DNA from: Pannonibacter sp. XCT-53
Lineage (GTDB): Bacteria > Pseudomonadota > Alphaproteobacteria > Rhizobiales > Stappiaceae
Length of the DNA: 64,000 nucleotides
Direction: 5' to 3'
Assembly (NCBI RefSeq): GCF_009915765.1
Contig: NZ_JAABLQ010000001.1
Span: 1,736,001 to 1,800,000, forward strand
Below are positions 41,178 to 52,195 of the stretch, one piece after another; the stretch's first letter is position 1; each line of letters opens with the position of its first letter. Below the pieces are notes generated by a model. That model did not search any database, was not told the origin of the DNA, and worked only from the letters and a program-made list of their open reading frames with translations. A program made the translations under genes and the position numbers.

Positions 41178-43454
41178 TCAGGGTTCGGCGGTGTAGCGGC
41201 GCCAGATCGCCGTCACGATGTTGGAGAAGTCATCCGTCCAGGCGTCCGTGTTGCGGTCGGTCAGCGCACGCCAGCCGGCGGCGGCATCGAGCGGGCCGAG
41301 GTCTTCGGCCTTGCGGGCCAGCACCACGACGTTGGTCGGGAACGGCTTGGCCAGTCCGCTTTCCTCGAGTGTCGGACGGAAGTGCTTGATGCGGGCCGCC
41401 AGGCCAAGCTCGCGGGCCAGCGTCGCCAGGACGCTTTCCAGTTCCATGTGCCGGTTCGACACGTGCAGCGCCACGATGCCGCCGGGGGCAAGCCGCTCCA
41501 TGTAGAGCGCCAGCGCCTGCCGGGTCATCAGATGCACCGGGATCGAGTCGGAGGAGAAGGCGTCGACCAGCAGATAGTCGAGGCTCGACGGGGCTTCGTC
41601 GGCAAGGGTCAGCCGCGCGTCACCGAGCACGAGCCGGGCCGCCGGCGCACATTCGGACAGGAAGCGGAACCTCGACGGATCGGTGGCGATGCCGATCACG
41701 GTCGGATCGATCTCGAAGAACGACCACTGGTCACCGGTCTCGCCGTTGCAGGCATGGGCGCCGGTGCCGAGCCCGACCACGCCGACCCGCCGCCCGCCAT
41801 CCCGGACCGGCACCGCGCGCAGGCTTTCGGCAATCGGTCCTTGCGGATGGTAATAGGTCAGGGGCATCGGCTGGCCGGTCACCGGCGAGCCGTCCGGCGC
41901 GGCGATCCGCATGGCCCCGTGAATGGTCGTGCCATGGCTCAGGATGCGGAACTGCCCCTCTTCCATGGTCTCGATCTTGTGCACGCCGAAGAACGACCGC
42001 TCGAAGGTCTGGCCGCCGCGGATCCGCTGCAGCGTGTCGAGCATCCCGAACAGCACGACCAGGGCCGCCGCCACCATGATCGGACGGCGATAGAGCAGCA
42101 GGGTGGCGCAGGCCGCGCCGAGGAAGCCGCCATAGACCCAGTCAGCCGGTTCCCGCGCCCCGCCGTCCGTGGCAACAAGCAGCGCGCCGATGGCAAGGGC
42201 ACCGAGGGCCAGAACGGGACCGGCCTGCAGCAGCAGGAGCTTGCGGCCGGCCTTCCAGACCTCCGGCAGCGCCAGAACCGCGACGACGACGAGAACGGGA
42301 TACTCCAGCACCCGGTCGAAGACCTGTGGCGCGACCAGGCCGCAGAACAGCCCGCCCAGCACCCCGCCGACACTCATCCAGAGATAGAAGTCCGTCAGCC
42401 GGTCCGCAGCCGGCCTCAGCTGGTAGAGCTGATGATGGCAGACCAGCGTCGCCAGGAAGAAGAAGGTCACGTGCACCAGCAGCATGACGACGAAGAGCCC
42501 CTCCCCGACCACGGAGAAGACCACAAGGGCCGCCGCGAAGATCGGCAGGACCCGCTCGATCAGCGCCATCGGCATGAGCGGCCGGTCGCGGAAGAGGAGC
42601 ACGAAGGTCAGGAGGAACAGGGCCAGCGGCATCACCCACAGGAAGGGCGCGGCCGCCACATCGGTCGAGATGTGGGCGGTCACCGCCACCATCAGGCCGG
42701 ACGGAATGAAGGCCAGTGCGACCCAGGCCGCGATCCGGGTGGCGGCAGGCCGGGGCGAGAGCGCCCGGCTGGCCTGGGCTGTGCCTGCAGCGCGCACCGC
42801 CGGAGCGCCCCAGATCGCGGCCGCCGACGCCACGATCAGGACGATCAGCAGGCCGAAGCCGAGCGACCAGCTCTCCGCCTGGGCGCGGACGCTGAGCAGC
42901 GGCTCGATCGCCACCGGATAGAGCAGCAGCGCGGCAAAGGATCCGAGATTGGACGCGCCATAGAGGAAGTAGGGGTCGGCCGCATGGGGGTGGCCCGAGC
43001 GCGAGAACCACGCCTGCAGCAGGGGGCCATTGCCGGCAACGGCAAAGAACGGCAGGCCGACGGAGAGCAGGAAGACGCCGATCAGCCACACCGCCTGCCC
43101 CTCGGCCGGCGGCGTCCCGAGCTGGCTTGTGACGGCAATCGGCAGGGCCAGCAGCGTCACGGCCAGGAGCAGCACATGCACGACTGCCGCCGTGCGCGGG
43201 GTCAGGCGGGTGGTGAGCACATGCGCATAGGCATAGCCGGCCAGCAGCAGCGACTGGAAGACGACCATCGCGATCGACCACACTGCCGGCGAGCCACCGA
43301 GCTGCGGCAGCACCATCTTGGTAAACATCGGCTGGATTGCGAACAGCAGGAAGGCCGACGTGAAGATCGCCGCCAGAAAGGGCAGGAGCAGCCGCATTCC
43401 GTAGCTGGATGCCCTGTATCGCATCGTCTCTTCCCCAACGTTCTGCGCGTCCAT
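41178..43454 (-). CDS. Membrane protein fused to spermidine-synthase-like domain
   Basis: A 758-residue protein. About 12 or more hydrophobic segments occupy residues 20-450. They are followed by a Rossmann methyltransferase-like domain: VGVVGLGTGAHACNG, FFEIDPTVIGIA and LVLGDARLTLA, then LLVDAFSSDSIPVHLMT. These are typical of 'fused MFS/spermidine synthase' proteins. Polyamine aminopropyl-transfer residues are not clearly kept, so true spermidine synthesis is doubtful. The start ATG has GGGAGA upstream; an ATG 30 bp downstream is an alternative. Confidence 0.85.
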   Translation of the reverse strand: MDAQNVGEETMRYRASSYGMRLLLPFLAAIFTSAFLLFAIQPMFTKMVLPQLGGSPAVWSIAMVVFQSLLLAGYAYAHVLTTRLTPRTAAVVHVLLLAVTLLALPIAVTSQLGTPPAEGQAVWLIGVFLLSVGLPFFAVAGNGPLLQAWFSRSGHPHAADPYFLYGASNLGSFAALLLYPVAIEPLLSVRAQAESWSLGFGLLIVLIVASAAAIWGAPAVRAAGTAQASRALSPRPAATRIAAWVALAFIPSGLMVAVTAHISTDVAAAPFLWVMPLALFLLTFVLLFRDRPLMPMALIERVLPIFAAALVVFSVVGEGLFVVMLLVHVTFFFLATLVCHHQLYQLRPAADRLTDFYLWMSVGGVLGGLFCGLVAPQVFDRVLEYPVLVVVAVLALPEVWKAGRKLLLLQAGPVLALGALAIGALLVATDGGAREPADWVYGGFLGAACATLLLYRRPIMVAAALVVLFGMLDTLQRIRGGQTFERSFFGVHKIETMEEGQFRILSHGTTIHGAMRIAAPDGSPVTGQPMPLTYYHPQGPIAESLRAVPVRDGGRRVGVVGLGTGAHACNGETGDQWSFFEIDPTVIGIATDPSRFRFLSECAPAARLVLGDARLTLADEAPSSLDYLLVDAFSSDSIPVHLMTRQALALYMERLAPGGIVALHVSNRHMELESVLATLARELGLAARIKHFRPTLEESGLAKPFPTNVVVLARKAEDLGPLDAAAGWRALTDRNTDAWTDDFSNIVTAIWRRYTAEP

Positions 43455-43870
43455 CCGACATGTCTCCCTGCTGAATTACATGCGTAGATTTGACACGACC
43501 GAGACAACAGACCGTTAAGCTGACGCCGCGTTCGTCTCGTCTGGCATGCGGCAGCAACGTCCGGCGCGACGGATCATGCTCCATCGCCCCTGCGCGGGCC
43601 CGGCCGCCACGGCTCCGCCTCCCCGCCCCGGTCGTCTGTGTCCCGTCTCCCGTCTCCTGTCTCCTGTCTCCCGTCGCCTGCCTCCCGGAGCCGCCCTCCG
43701 GAACCGCCCTCCGGCACCGGCAGCGGCCGCCCGTGGCGCCGCCGGTCCGGAGGATGCGGGTTGTTCAGGAGGTTTGCGCCCGCGCCCGTTGACATTCGCG
43801 CCGCAAGAGCCAAGGACAGGAGCAGCGGCGGGGACCGCGGGCGCCAGGACGGTGGCAGCCGGAGGACGGG
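43455..43870. other. 416-bp divergent region before recO
   Basis: No gene is seen. It contains the 7-bp and 13-bp repeats at 43640-43714 and presumably the recO promoter. Confidence 0.65.
43640..43714. repeat. 7-bp x6 and 13-bp x2 tandem repeats upstream of recO
   Basis: CTCCCGT/CTCCTGT units run 43640-43681: GTCCCGT, CTCCCGT, CTCCTGT, CTCCTGT, CTCCCGT, CGCCTGC. AGCCGCCCTCCGG and AACCGCCCTCCGG follow at 43689-43714. Confidence 0.9.
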
Positions 43871-44650
43871 ATGGGACTTGAGTGGACCGACGAGGGCGTG
43901 CTCCTCTCGACCCGGGCGCAAGGCGAGAGCAGTGCGGTCATCGAGGTCATGACCCGCGATCACGGCCGGCATCTCGGCCTGGTGCGCGGCGGCCGGTCGC
44001 GCCGTCTGGCGCCGCTGCTGCAGCCAGGCAACTCGCTGCAGGTCACCTGGCGCGCCCGCCTTGCCGACCAGCTCGGCGTGATGACGGTCGAGGCGCTGAC
44101 CTTGCGCGCCGGCCTGCTGCTCGGCGACCCGATCGGCCTTTACGGTCTGCAGCATCTGGCAGCCCTGGCCCGGCTCTTGCCCGAGCGCGTCGCCCATGCC
44201 GGCGCGCACGAGGCACTGACCCTCGTGCTCGACCACCTGGGCGAGCCGCTCATCGTCGCCCCCCTCATCGTCCGCTTCGAGCTGGAGCTTCTGGCCGAGC
44301 TCGGCTTCGGCCTCGACCTCGGTCGCTGTGCCGCCACCGGCCAGACCCACGACCTCGCCTATGTCTCGCCGAAGTCGGGCCGGGCCGTCAGCCGGGATGC
44401 GGGTGCCCCCTACCGGGAGCGGCTCTTGCCGCTGCCGTCCTTCCTCGTGGCCGGCGAGCGGCAGCCCGGATCGGAGATCAATTTCCGCGATGTCGCAAAT
44501 GGTCTGAAACTGACCCGGTTCTTTCTCGACAGGGACGTGTTGTCTCCGCGCGGCCTGTCGCTCGACCAGACCCGCGAGGGGCTGACAGGCGCCCTCGCCC
44601 GCGCCTTTGCCCAGGCCGGTCTCGAAGGCCTGCCCGATCCGCTCGCCTGA
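43871..44650 (+). CDS. recO: DNA repair protein RecO
   Basis: A 259-residue recombination mediator that works with RecR to load RecA. It starts MGLEWTDEGVLLSTRAQGES and shows the N-terminal OB-fold (VMTRDHGRHLGLVRGGRSRR) and helical C-terminal region. LGFGLDLGRCAATGQTHDLAYV lies where RecO often has a zinc-finger cysteine set; only one Cys is present, as is common in alphaproteobacteria. GGAGGA precedes the ATG. Confidence 0.93.
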   Translation: MGLEWTDEGVLLSTRAQGESSAVIEVMTRDHGRHLGLVRGGRSRRLAPLLQPGNSLQVTWRARLADQLGVMTVEALTLRAGLLLGDPIGLYGLQHLAALARLLPERVAHAGAHEALTLVLDHLGEPLIVAPLIVRFELELLAELGFGLDLGRCAATGQTHDLAYVSPKSGRAVSRDAGAPYRERLLPLPSFLVAGERQPGSEINFRDVANGLKLTRFFLDRDVLSPRGLSLDQTREGLTGALARAFAQAGLEGLPDPLA

Positions 44651-44664
44651 GCCTCAAACACGGG

Positions 44665-44692
44665 GAAAAGCCGCTGGTTTCTGCGGTTTTTC
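44665..44692 (+). terminator. Terminator of recO
   Basis: GAAAAGCCGC pairs with GCGGTTTTTC around an 8-nt loop, starting 15 bp after the recO stop. The U-run lies within the right arm. Confidence 0.7.
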
Positions 44693-44738
44693 GCCGGTCG
44701 AAATTGTCTGCCCCCGCCATCCGGAGTAAGTCTCACGC

Positions 44739-46988
<2,250 letters not shown>

Positions 46989-47055
46989 TCGCCCCGGGCC
47001 CGTCGTCCGGACCGCAGCGGGCCGGAGCAGCAGAGCGGAGAGGACCCGGACGGCA

Positions 47056-47532
47056 ATGACCGACACCCCGACAGGCCAGCCGACCTCTTCCCGCCCGGAT
47101 CCGTTGCAGCGGAGCGACTTTGCGCTCTTCCGCCCCCTTCCGACCCGCTGGATGGACGTGGACATCTACGGGCACGTCAACAATGTCGTCTACCTGAGCT
47201 TCTTCGACAGCGCCGTGAATGGCTGGTATGTCGACAAGGGCCTGATCGATCCGCAGGCCGGCCGCGAGATCTTCCTGGTGGTCGAGACCGGGTGCCATTA
47301 TTTCCGCGAACTTCGCTTCCCCGAGACCGTCGAAGCCGGTATCAGGGCCACCCGGGTCGGACGGTCGTCAGTGAGCTATGAGATTGCCCTGTTCGGCACC
47401 GGCGACACCGAGGCAAGGGCTCAGGGGCGCTTCGTCCATGTCCTGGTGGACCGCAGCACCCGGCGGCCGGTCCCGATCGTCGGCGAGAGACGCGACGCAC
47501 TGCAGGGAATTCTTGTCCACAGGCAGGGCTGA
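47056..47532 (+). CDS. Acyl-CoA thioesterase, hot-dog fold
   Basis: A 158-residue 4HBT-type thioesterase. RWMDVDIYGHVNNVVYLSFFDSA carries the typical Asp-x-Tyr/Met-x-HVNN site, followed by ETGCHYFRELRFPETVEAGI. It probably hydrolyses short or aromatic acyl-CoAs; the substrate is not deducible. Translation is assigned to the ATG at 47056; upstream in-frame codons overlap parC. Confidence 0.88.
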   Translation: MTDTPTGQPTSSRPDPLQRSDFALFRPLPTRWMDVDIYGHVNNVVYLSFFDSAVNGWYVDKGLIDPQAGREIFLVVETGCHYFRELRFPETVEAGIRATRVGRSSVSYEIALFGTGDTEARAQGRFVHVLVDRSTRRPVPIVGERRDALQGILVHRQG

Positions 47533-47752
47533 GCAGGCAACGCACTGAATTTGCGGACATTTCAGAGGTTGGCAGACAGGCCTGTCCACACCTCACCCAC
47601 AGGTTGTCGACACCCAGCCCACAAGCTTTCGACAGATTGACCACAGGCTTCGTTGCAGCCGGCACGCGGCTTCTGGCAGACCATCCGGCGACGCTGCCAT
47701 GCCTGCCGGACAGCTGGGCGCAGTCCCTGCAAGGCGCGGCAACTGCGGATCA

Positions 47753-48229
47753 TCAACCGCCGGACTTCAGCAGGCGCCCCTTCTCGCGGGCCCAGTCGCG
47801 AGCCTTCTCCGTCTCGCGCTTGTCATGCAGCTTCTTGCCGCGCGCCAGGGCAATTTCCATCTTCGCCCTGCCCTTCTCGTTGAAGAAGACCTTGAGCGGA
47901 ACGAGGGTCTTGCCTTCCTTGGCGATCGCGGCGGCAAGCTTTGCGATCTCCCGCTTGTGCAGCAGGAGGCGACGCGGCCGCCGGGGCTCATGGTTGAACC
48001 GGTTCGCCTGCAAATACTCGGGAAGATAGGAATTGTAGAGCCAGATCTCGCCGTTCTTCTCGGCCGCATAGGACTCCTGGATGTTGGCCTTGCCTCCGCG
48101 CAGGGACTTGACCTCGGTCCCGCGCAGCTCAAGCCCGGCCTCGTAGACCTGCTCGATCTCGTAGTTGAAGCGGGCCTTGCGGTTGTCCGCGACAACGGTG
48201 CGTGCCAGAGCGCCGGATTTCGGGGCCAT
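47753..48229 (-). CDS. smpB: SsrA-binding protein SmpB
   Basis: Binds tmRNA and brings it to stalled ribosomes for trans-translation. The 158-residue protein has [27 protein letters not shown] and [21 protein letters not shown], and ends with a basic tail rich in Lys/Arg ([20 protein letters not shown]). It follows dapA on the same strand. Confidence 0.97.
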   Translation of the reverse strand: MAPKSGALARTVVADNRKARFNYEIEQVYEAGLELRGTEVKSLRGGKANIQESYAAEKNGEIWLYNSYLPEYLQANRFNHEPRRPRRLLLHKREIAKLAAAIAKEGKTLVPLKVFFNEKGRAKMEIALARGKKLHDKRETEKARDWAREKGRLLKSGG

Positions 48230-48288
48230 GTCTCAGTTTTTCCCTGGCTGCGGCAGGATGGGGACCACCCTGCCGGCAGTGTCCTGTG

Positions 48289-49167
48289 TCAGTTGATCAG
48301 GCCGGCGTGAACCATGGCCGACCGGATCTGCGCTTCGGTCTCCGGCGCCACGCTGACCAGCGGCTGACGCACCTCGTTCTCGATCTTGCCGAGGAGCGAC
48401 AGGGCATACTTGATGCCTGTCGGGTTCGGCTCGATGAAGAGCGCGTGATGCAGCGGCCCAAGCTTGTCCTGGATCGCCAGCGCCGTCGCATAGTCGCCCC
48501 GCAGCGTCGCCGCCTGGAACTCTGCACACAGGCGCGGGGCGACATTGGCGGTCACCGAAATGCAGCCGACGCCACCGTGGGCGTTGAAGCCGAGCGCGGT
48601 GATGTCCTCGCCGGACAGCTGCACGAACTCCGGTCCGCACGCATGACGCTGCAGGGTGGCGCGGGCCATGTTGGCGGTCGCATCCTTGACGCCCTTGATG
48701 TTGCGGCAGGTCCGGAACAGCTCGGCCATCGTCTCCGGCGCCATGTCGATCACCGACCGGCCGGGGATGTTGTAGATGTAGATCGGGATGCTGACGGCGG
48801 CATCGATGGAGCGATAATGCGCCTTCAGGCCAGCCTGGTTCGGCTTGTTGTAGTAAGGCGTCACGATCAGCAGGGCATCGGCACCCGCCTGCTCGGCATG
48901 GCGTGCAAGATCAATGGCCTCCGCCGTGTTGTTCGAGCCGGCTCCAGCCATCACGGGAACACGGCCGGCGGCCGCCTCGACACACAGCTCGACGACGCGC
49001 TTGTGTTCGGCATGGGTCAGGGTCGGGCTTTCACCGGTCGTTCCGACCGGAACAAGGCCGGTGCTGCCCTCTTTGATCTGCCAGTCCACGAAGTCCTGAA
49101 AGCGTTTCTCATCCACCGCGCCATTCCGGAACGGAGTGATCAGCGCTGGAATCGATCCCTTGAACAT
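48289..49167 (-). CDS. dapA: 4-hydroxy-tetrahydrodipicolinate synthase
   Basis: Condenses pyruvate with aspartate semialdehyde for lysine and peptidoglycan diaminopimelate. The 292-residue barrel has [30 protein letters not shown], the conserved Tyr/Arg region [14 protein letters not shown] and the Schiff-base Lys in [11 protein letters not shown]. The ATG at 49167 gives the usual length and has GAGGA upstream; 13 more codons upstream are rejected. The convergent or divergent neighbours are unrelated. Confidence 0.95.
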   Translation of the reverse strand: MFKGSIPALITPFRNGAVDEKRFQDFVDWQIKEGSTGLVPVGTTGESPTLTHAEHKRVVELCVEAAAGRVPVMAGAGSNNTAEAIDLARHAEQAGADALLIVTPYYNKPNQAGLKAHYRSIDAAVSIPIYIYNIPGRSVIDMAPETMAELFRTCRNIKGVKDATANMARATLQRHACGPEFVQLSGEDITALGFNAHGGVGCISVTANVAPRLCAEFQAATLRGDYATALAIQDKLGPLHHALFIEPNPTGIKYALSLLGKIENEVRQPLVSVAPETEAQIRSAMVHAGLIN

Positions 49168-49414
49168 TTCAGGTTTCCTCTTGGACTTCTTGGACAGGGC
49201 AACCATGCCCTGAGACGGCGCACAATACTGGTCCCACCGGCATCGGGCAACGGGGTATTCCCCGAACAGGGTCGATTATGCGACCCGATTCGCCAAGAGA
49301 CAGATGACCGAAAATCACGGCAAACCGGGACTTGCGCAGTTGGACGGATGGCGCGCTGCCGTGAGGCTGGTAAGCTCGCCTGATCGTTCCGGAGCCGTTG
49401 GGAGGCGGCTTGCC

Positions 49415-50335
49415 ATGGCTGATCGCATCGTTCCCGCACCACAGCCACAGACCGGGTCCGGATCTGCCGAACTCGTCCGGTTTCACGGTCCCGACGGGCT
49501 TGGACTTGCAGCCCGCCTCTGGCACCCCGACCGGCCGGATGCCGGGCGCCTCCCTCTCCTCTGCCTGCCGGGGCTCAGCCGCAACTGGCGGGACTTCCGC
49601 GACATCGCTGGGGTCCTTGCCGGCCGGGGCCGGCTGGTCGTGGCTCTCGACTACCGTGGCCGGGGCGACAGCGACCACGATGCAGAGTGGCACAACTATG
49701 CCATTCCGGTGGAAGCCCATGACGTTGACGCCGGCATCGCGCGGCTGGGCCTCGACCGCTTCGCCGTGCTCGGCACATCTCGCGGCGGCCTGCATGCCAT
49801 GGCCATGGCCCATCGCTACCCGGCTGAGCGGATGCGTGGCGTCATCCTGAACGACGTCGGACCCCGCATCGAGTTGCGCTCGATCCTGCGGATTGCCGCT
49901 TCGCTGGGACGCCACATGCAGCATCCGTCGTTCGAGGCGCTGGCGGATCTGCTGAAGTCCCAGATGGCAGACCAGTTCCCGAAGCTTGATCGCGACGGCT
50001 GGCAGCGCCTCGCCCGGCAACTGGGCCGCCAGACGGACGAAGCGGTCCGGCTCGACTATGATCCAGCACTTGCGCTAACCCTTGCCGCCCTCGACGATGC
50101 CACGCCCTGGCCGGATCAGTGGCCCCTGTTCATGGGGCTCGCCGACCGTCCGGTGCTGGCGATCCGCGGCGCGCGGTCAGATCTTCTGGCCGCGGAAACA
50201 CTTGCGCTGATGGCCGAGCGGCATCCGCAGCTGCAGTCGATGATCATTGATGACGAAGGCCACGCGCCCCTGCTGTGGGATCAGGCGAGCCAGGACCGCA
50301 TCGAAGTTTTCCTGAACGATTTCTGCGACGTCTAG
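49415..50335 (+). CDS. Alpha/beta hydrolase
   Basis: A 306-residue alpha/beta-hydrolase. The nucleophile elbow GTSRGG places Ser122. VLAIRGARSDLLAAET holds a likely Asp, and DDEGHAPLLWD the His. LPGLSRNWRDF is the oxyanion region. The substrate is unknown. The ATG at 49415 is favoured by GGGAGG 9 nt upstream; an ATG at 49304 would add 37 residues. It starts about 250 bp from dapA, divergently. Confidence 0.87.
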   Translation: MADRIVPAPQPQTGSGSAELVRFHGPDGLGLAARLWHPDRPDAGRLPLLCLPGLSRNWRDFRDIAGVLAGRGRLVVALDYRGRGDSDHDAEWHNYAIPVEAHDVDAGIARLGLDRFAVLGTSRGGLHAMAMAHRYPAERMRGVILNDVGPRIELRSILRIAASLGRHMQHPSFEALADLLKSQMADQFPKLDRDGWQRLARQLGRQTDEAVRLDYDPALALTLAALDDATPWPDQWPLFMGLADRPVLAIRGARSDLLAAETLALMAERHPQLQSMIIDDEGHAPLLWDQASQDRIEVFLNDFCDV

Positions 50336-50534
50336 CCAGACGCACAGACGCGCCAGACCCTCGGCGACCGGTGCGGCTCCGACTTGCGCCCTGCGTTATT
50401 TGCTGTCGGCAGCCAGCGGGCCGGATCGCGGAGCTTCCTTCCGGCAGGCCAGTGACGCCCGTCGCGGCGCGGCCCCTTCCCGGCCAATGGCCCTTGTGGC
50501 CGCCGCGCGCGCCATGCAATCCCCCGCCGACAAC

Positions 50535-50562
50535 GAAAAACCCCGCAGCTTTCGCTGCGGGG
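50535..50562 (-). terminator. Strong rho-independent terminator of the porin gene
   Basis: On the minus strand CCCCGCAGC pairs with GCTGCGGGG around GAAA, followed by TTTTTCG. It starts about 28 bp after the porin stop. Confidence 0.93.
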
Positions 50563-50589
50563 TCTGTCTTATCCGATCGTTAGATCAGA

Positions 50590-51744
50590 TTAGAACGTGC
50601 GCTGGACGCGGAACATGCCGGTGATGGTGTCCTTGTCGCGGACGCGCGAAGCGCGGTTGAAGTCGGTCGAAGCATAACCGAGCTCAGCACCGAACTGCAG
50701 GCCGGAGACCGGCTCCCAGACGGTGTTGCCCGACACGGACCAACGGTTGTAGTCGGTGCCAGCGAACGGAGCGTCGACGTCAGCATAGGACACGTCGATC
50801 GCGGACGAGACCTGCTCGGTCCAGAAGTGCTGGAAGCCACCGCTCACAGACCAGGCCTTCGAGGTACGGGTCGAACGGGTCACAGCGTTGAACGCGACGT
50901 CAGCGGTGTCGGTCACGCCAGCGTAGGACAGGGCGCCGTCAGCATACTGAGCCTGGAAGGAGATGGTGTCCTTCGCGCCGAGCATCGGCAGCTTGATGGT
51001 CACGCCAGCGCCGATGCCATAGCCGACCTTCGACTTGGAAGCGGCGTTAGCAAGGCGAGCTTCGTGCAGAGCGACCGAAAGCTTGGCAGAACCCCAACCC
51101 TGGTCGACCTTCAGAGCGGCAACCAGATCCGGGTAGCGGTGACCGGCGTAGGCAGCGGTGCCGCCACGACGATAGGTGCCGTCTTCGAGCGACACGATTG
51201 CGGACACGCCGTTGCCGAAAGCAGCGGTGTAGGCAGCAACCCAGCTGTTCGAGTCAGACCAGTTCTTGCCGACGTTGCCCGGAGCGCCGAAGGTGTTGCC
51301 GGTGAAGAAGTCGAACTGCGAACCAGCGCGACCGAAGGTGAAGTTGCCGAACTGGATGAACGCCTTGTCCAGATCCATGTCGGTGCCGCCACCCGAGTTA
51401 CGGGTCGCCTGCAGGTTGATGTAGGCGCGGACCAGACCGTATTCGGTGTTGGTGCGGGCGTCGAGGTAGAGGTTACCACGAGCGCGGGTCGAGGTGCCGT
51501 TGGCAGCGCGGTTCCAGCTGTTGACCTTGTCGCCGAAGTCGTTGAAGTAGAAGTCAACGCGGACGCGGCCACCAACGCGCAGGCAGGTCTCGGTGCCCGG
51601 GATGTAGAAGAAGCGGGCGCCGAAGGCGTCGCAAACGCGGACGTAGTCAACCGGCTCCGGAGCGACCGGCAGATCGGCAGCCTGAGCGCCGGTGACAGCA
51701 GCAGCGGCAGCGGCCGCGCCGAGCAGAATGCTCTTAAGGTTCAT
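50590..51744 (-). CDS. Outer-membrane porin (Porin_2 / Omp2-type)
   Basis: A 384-residue trimeric beta-barrel porin of the rhizobial/Brucella Omp2 type. A signal peptide (MNLKSILLGAAAAAAAVTG) is cut after AQA. The mature protein has the typical CDAFGARFFYIPGTETCLR disulfide segment, alternating beta-strands, and C-terminal Phe (FRVQRTF). GGAGG precedes the ATG at 51744. Codon use and the strong terminator suggest high expression. It provides passive diffusion of small solutes. Confidence 0.96.
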   Translation of the reverse strand: MNLKSILLGAAAAAAAVTGAQAADLPVAPEPVDYVRVCDAFGARFFYIPGTETCLRVGGRVRVDFYFNDFGDKVNSWNRAANGTSTRARGNLYLDARTNTEYGLVRAYINLQATRNSGGGTDMDLDKAFIQFGNFTFGRAGSQFDFFTGNTFGAPGNVGKNWSDSNSWVAAYTAAFGNGVSAIVSLEDGTYRRGGTAAYAGHRYPDLVAALKVDQGWGSAKLSVALHEARLANAASKSKVGYGIGAGVTIKLPMLGAKDTISFQAQYADGALSYAGVTDTADVAFNAVTRSTRTSKAWSVSGGFQHFWTEQVSSAIDVSYADVDAPFAGTDYNRWSVSGNTVWEPVSGLQFGAELGYASTDFNRASRVRDKDTITGMFRVQRTF

Positions 51745-52195
51745 TATCCTGACCTCCAAATCAGTCAATTAATGGTGGATCCCGAAACTGGCGCAGGCGC
51801 CTTGTCTCACTCCACCTTTCCCCGCGAATTGGTCTGACATTGCCACCGGCCGGAGGTTGGACGTCCTTGGACGGCAATTCAGTGCGACCCGTGGGCCGCT
51901 CGCAAAATGACCATACCCATCCCGGTCGCTCGTTCAACCTTGAACAGTCCGCCCTGACCGTCCGCAGGCCGCTTTCAAAACCCGGTGTTGCACGAAAGCC
52001 ACGAGTTCACGGCCGATCTTAAGGAAGGCGCAAGGAATTGGGCGAGACGGGGGCAGTCCGACGGGGCCAGGCCGGTGGAATCAGCCTCGCGCAACCGCCC
52101 CGGGGGAATCGCCGCGCGCACGGTCCGAGCCTGACACGCGGGTGTCCTACTGCCGATCGCTTGCGGCAAAAACCCCCGGAAAGCCAAGGATATCC
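51745..52195. other. 451-bp gap upstream of the porin gene
   Basis: No gene is seen. It should contain the porin promoter, probably strong, and the end of the pbpC transcript. No clear terminator for pbpC was found. Confidence 0.6.

Noticed and set aside
41178..43454. True spermidine synthase
   Set aside because: The large membrane part and the lack of clear aminopropyltransferase residues make polyamine synthesis unlikely.
41007..43487. An 826-codon plus-strand frame over the membrane/spermidine-synthase-like gene
   Set aside because: Shadow; the minus-strand product has membrane helices and a Rossmann domain.
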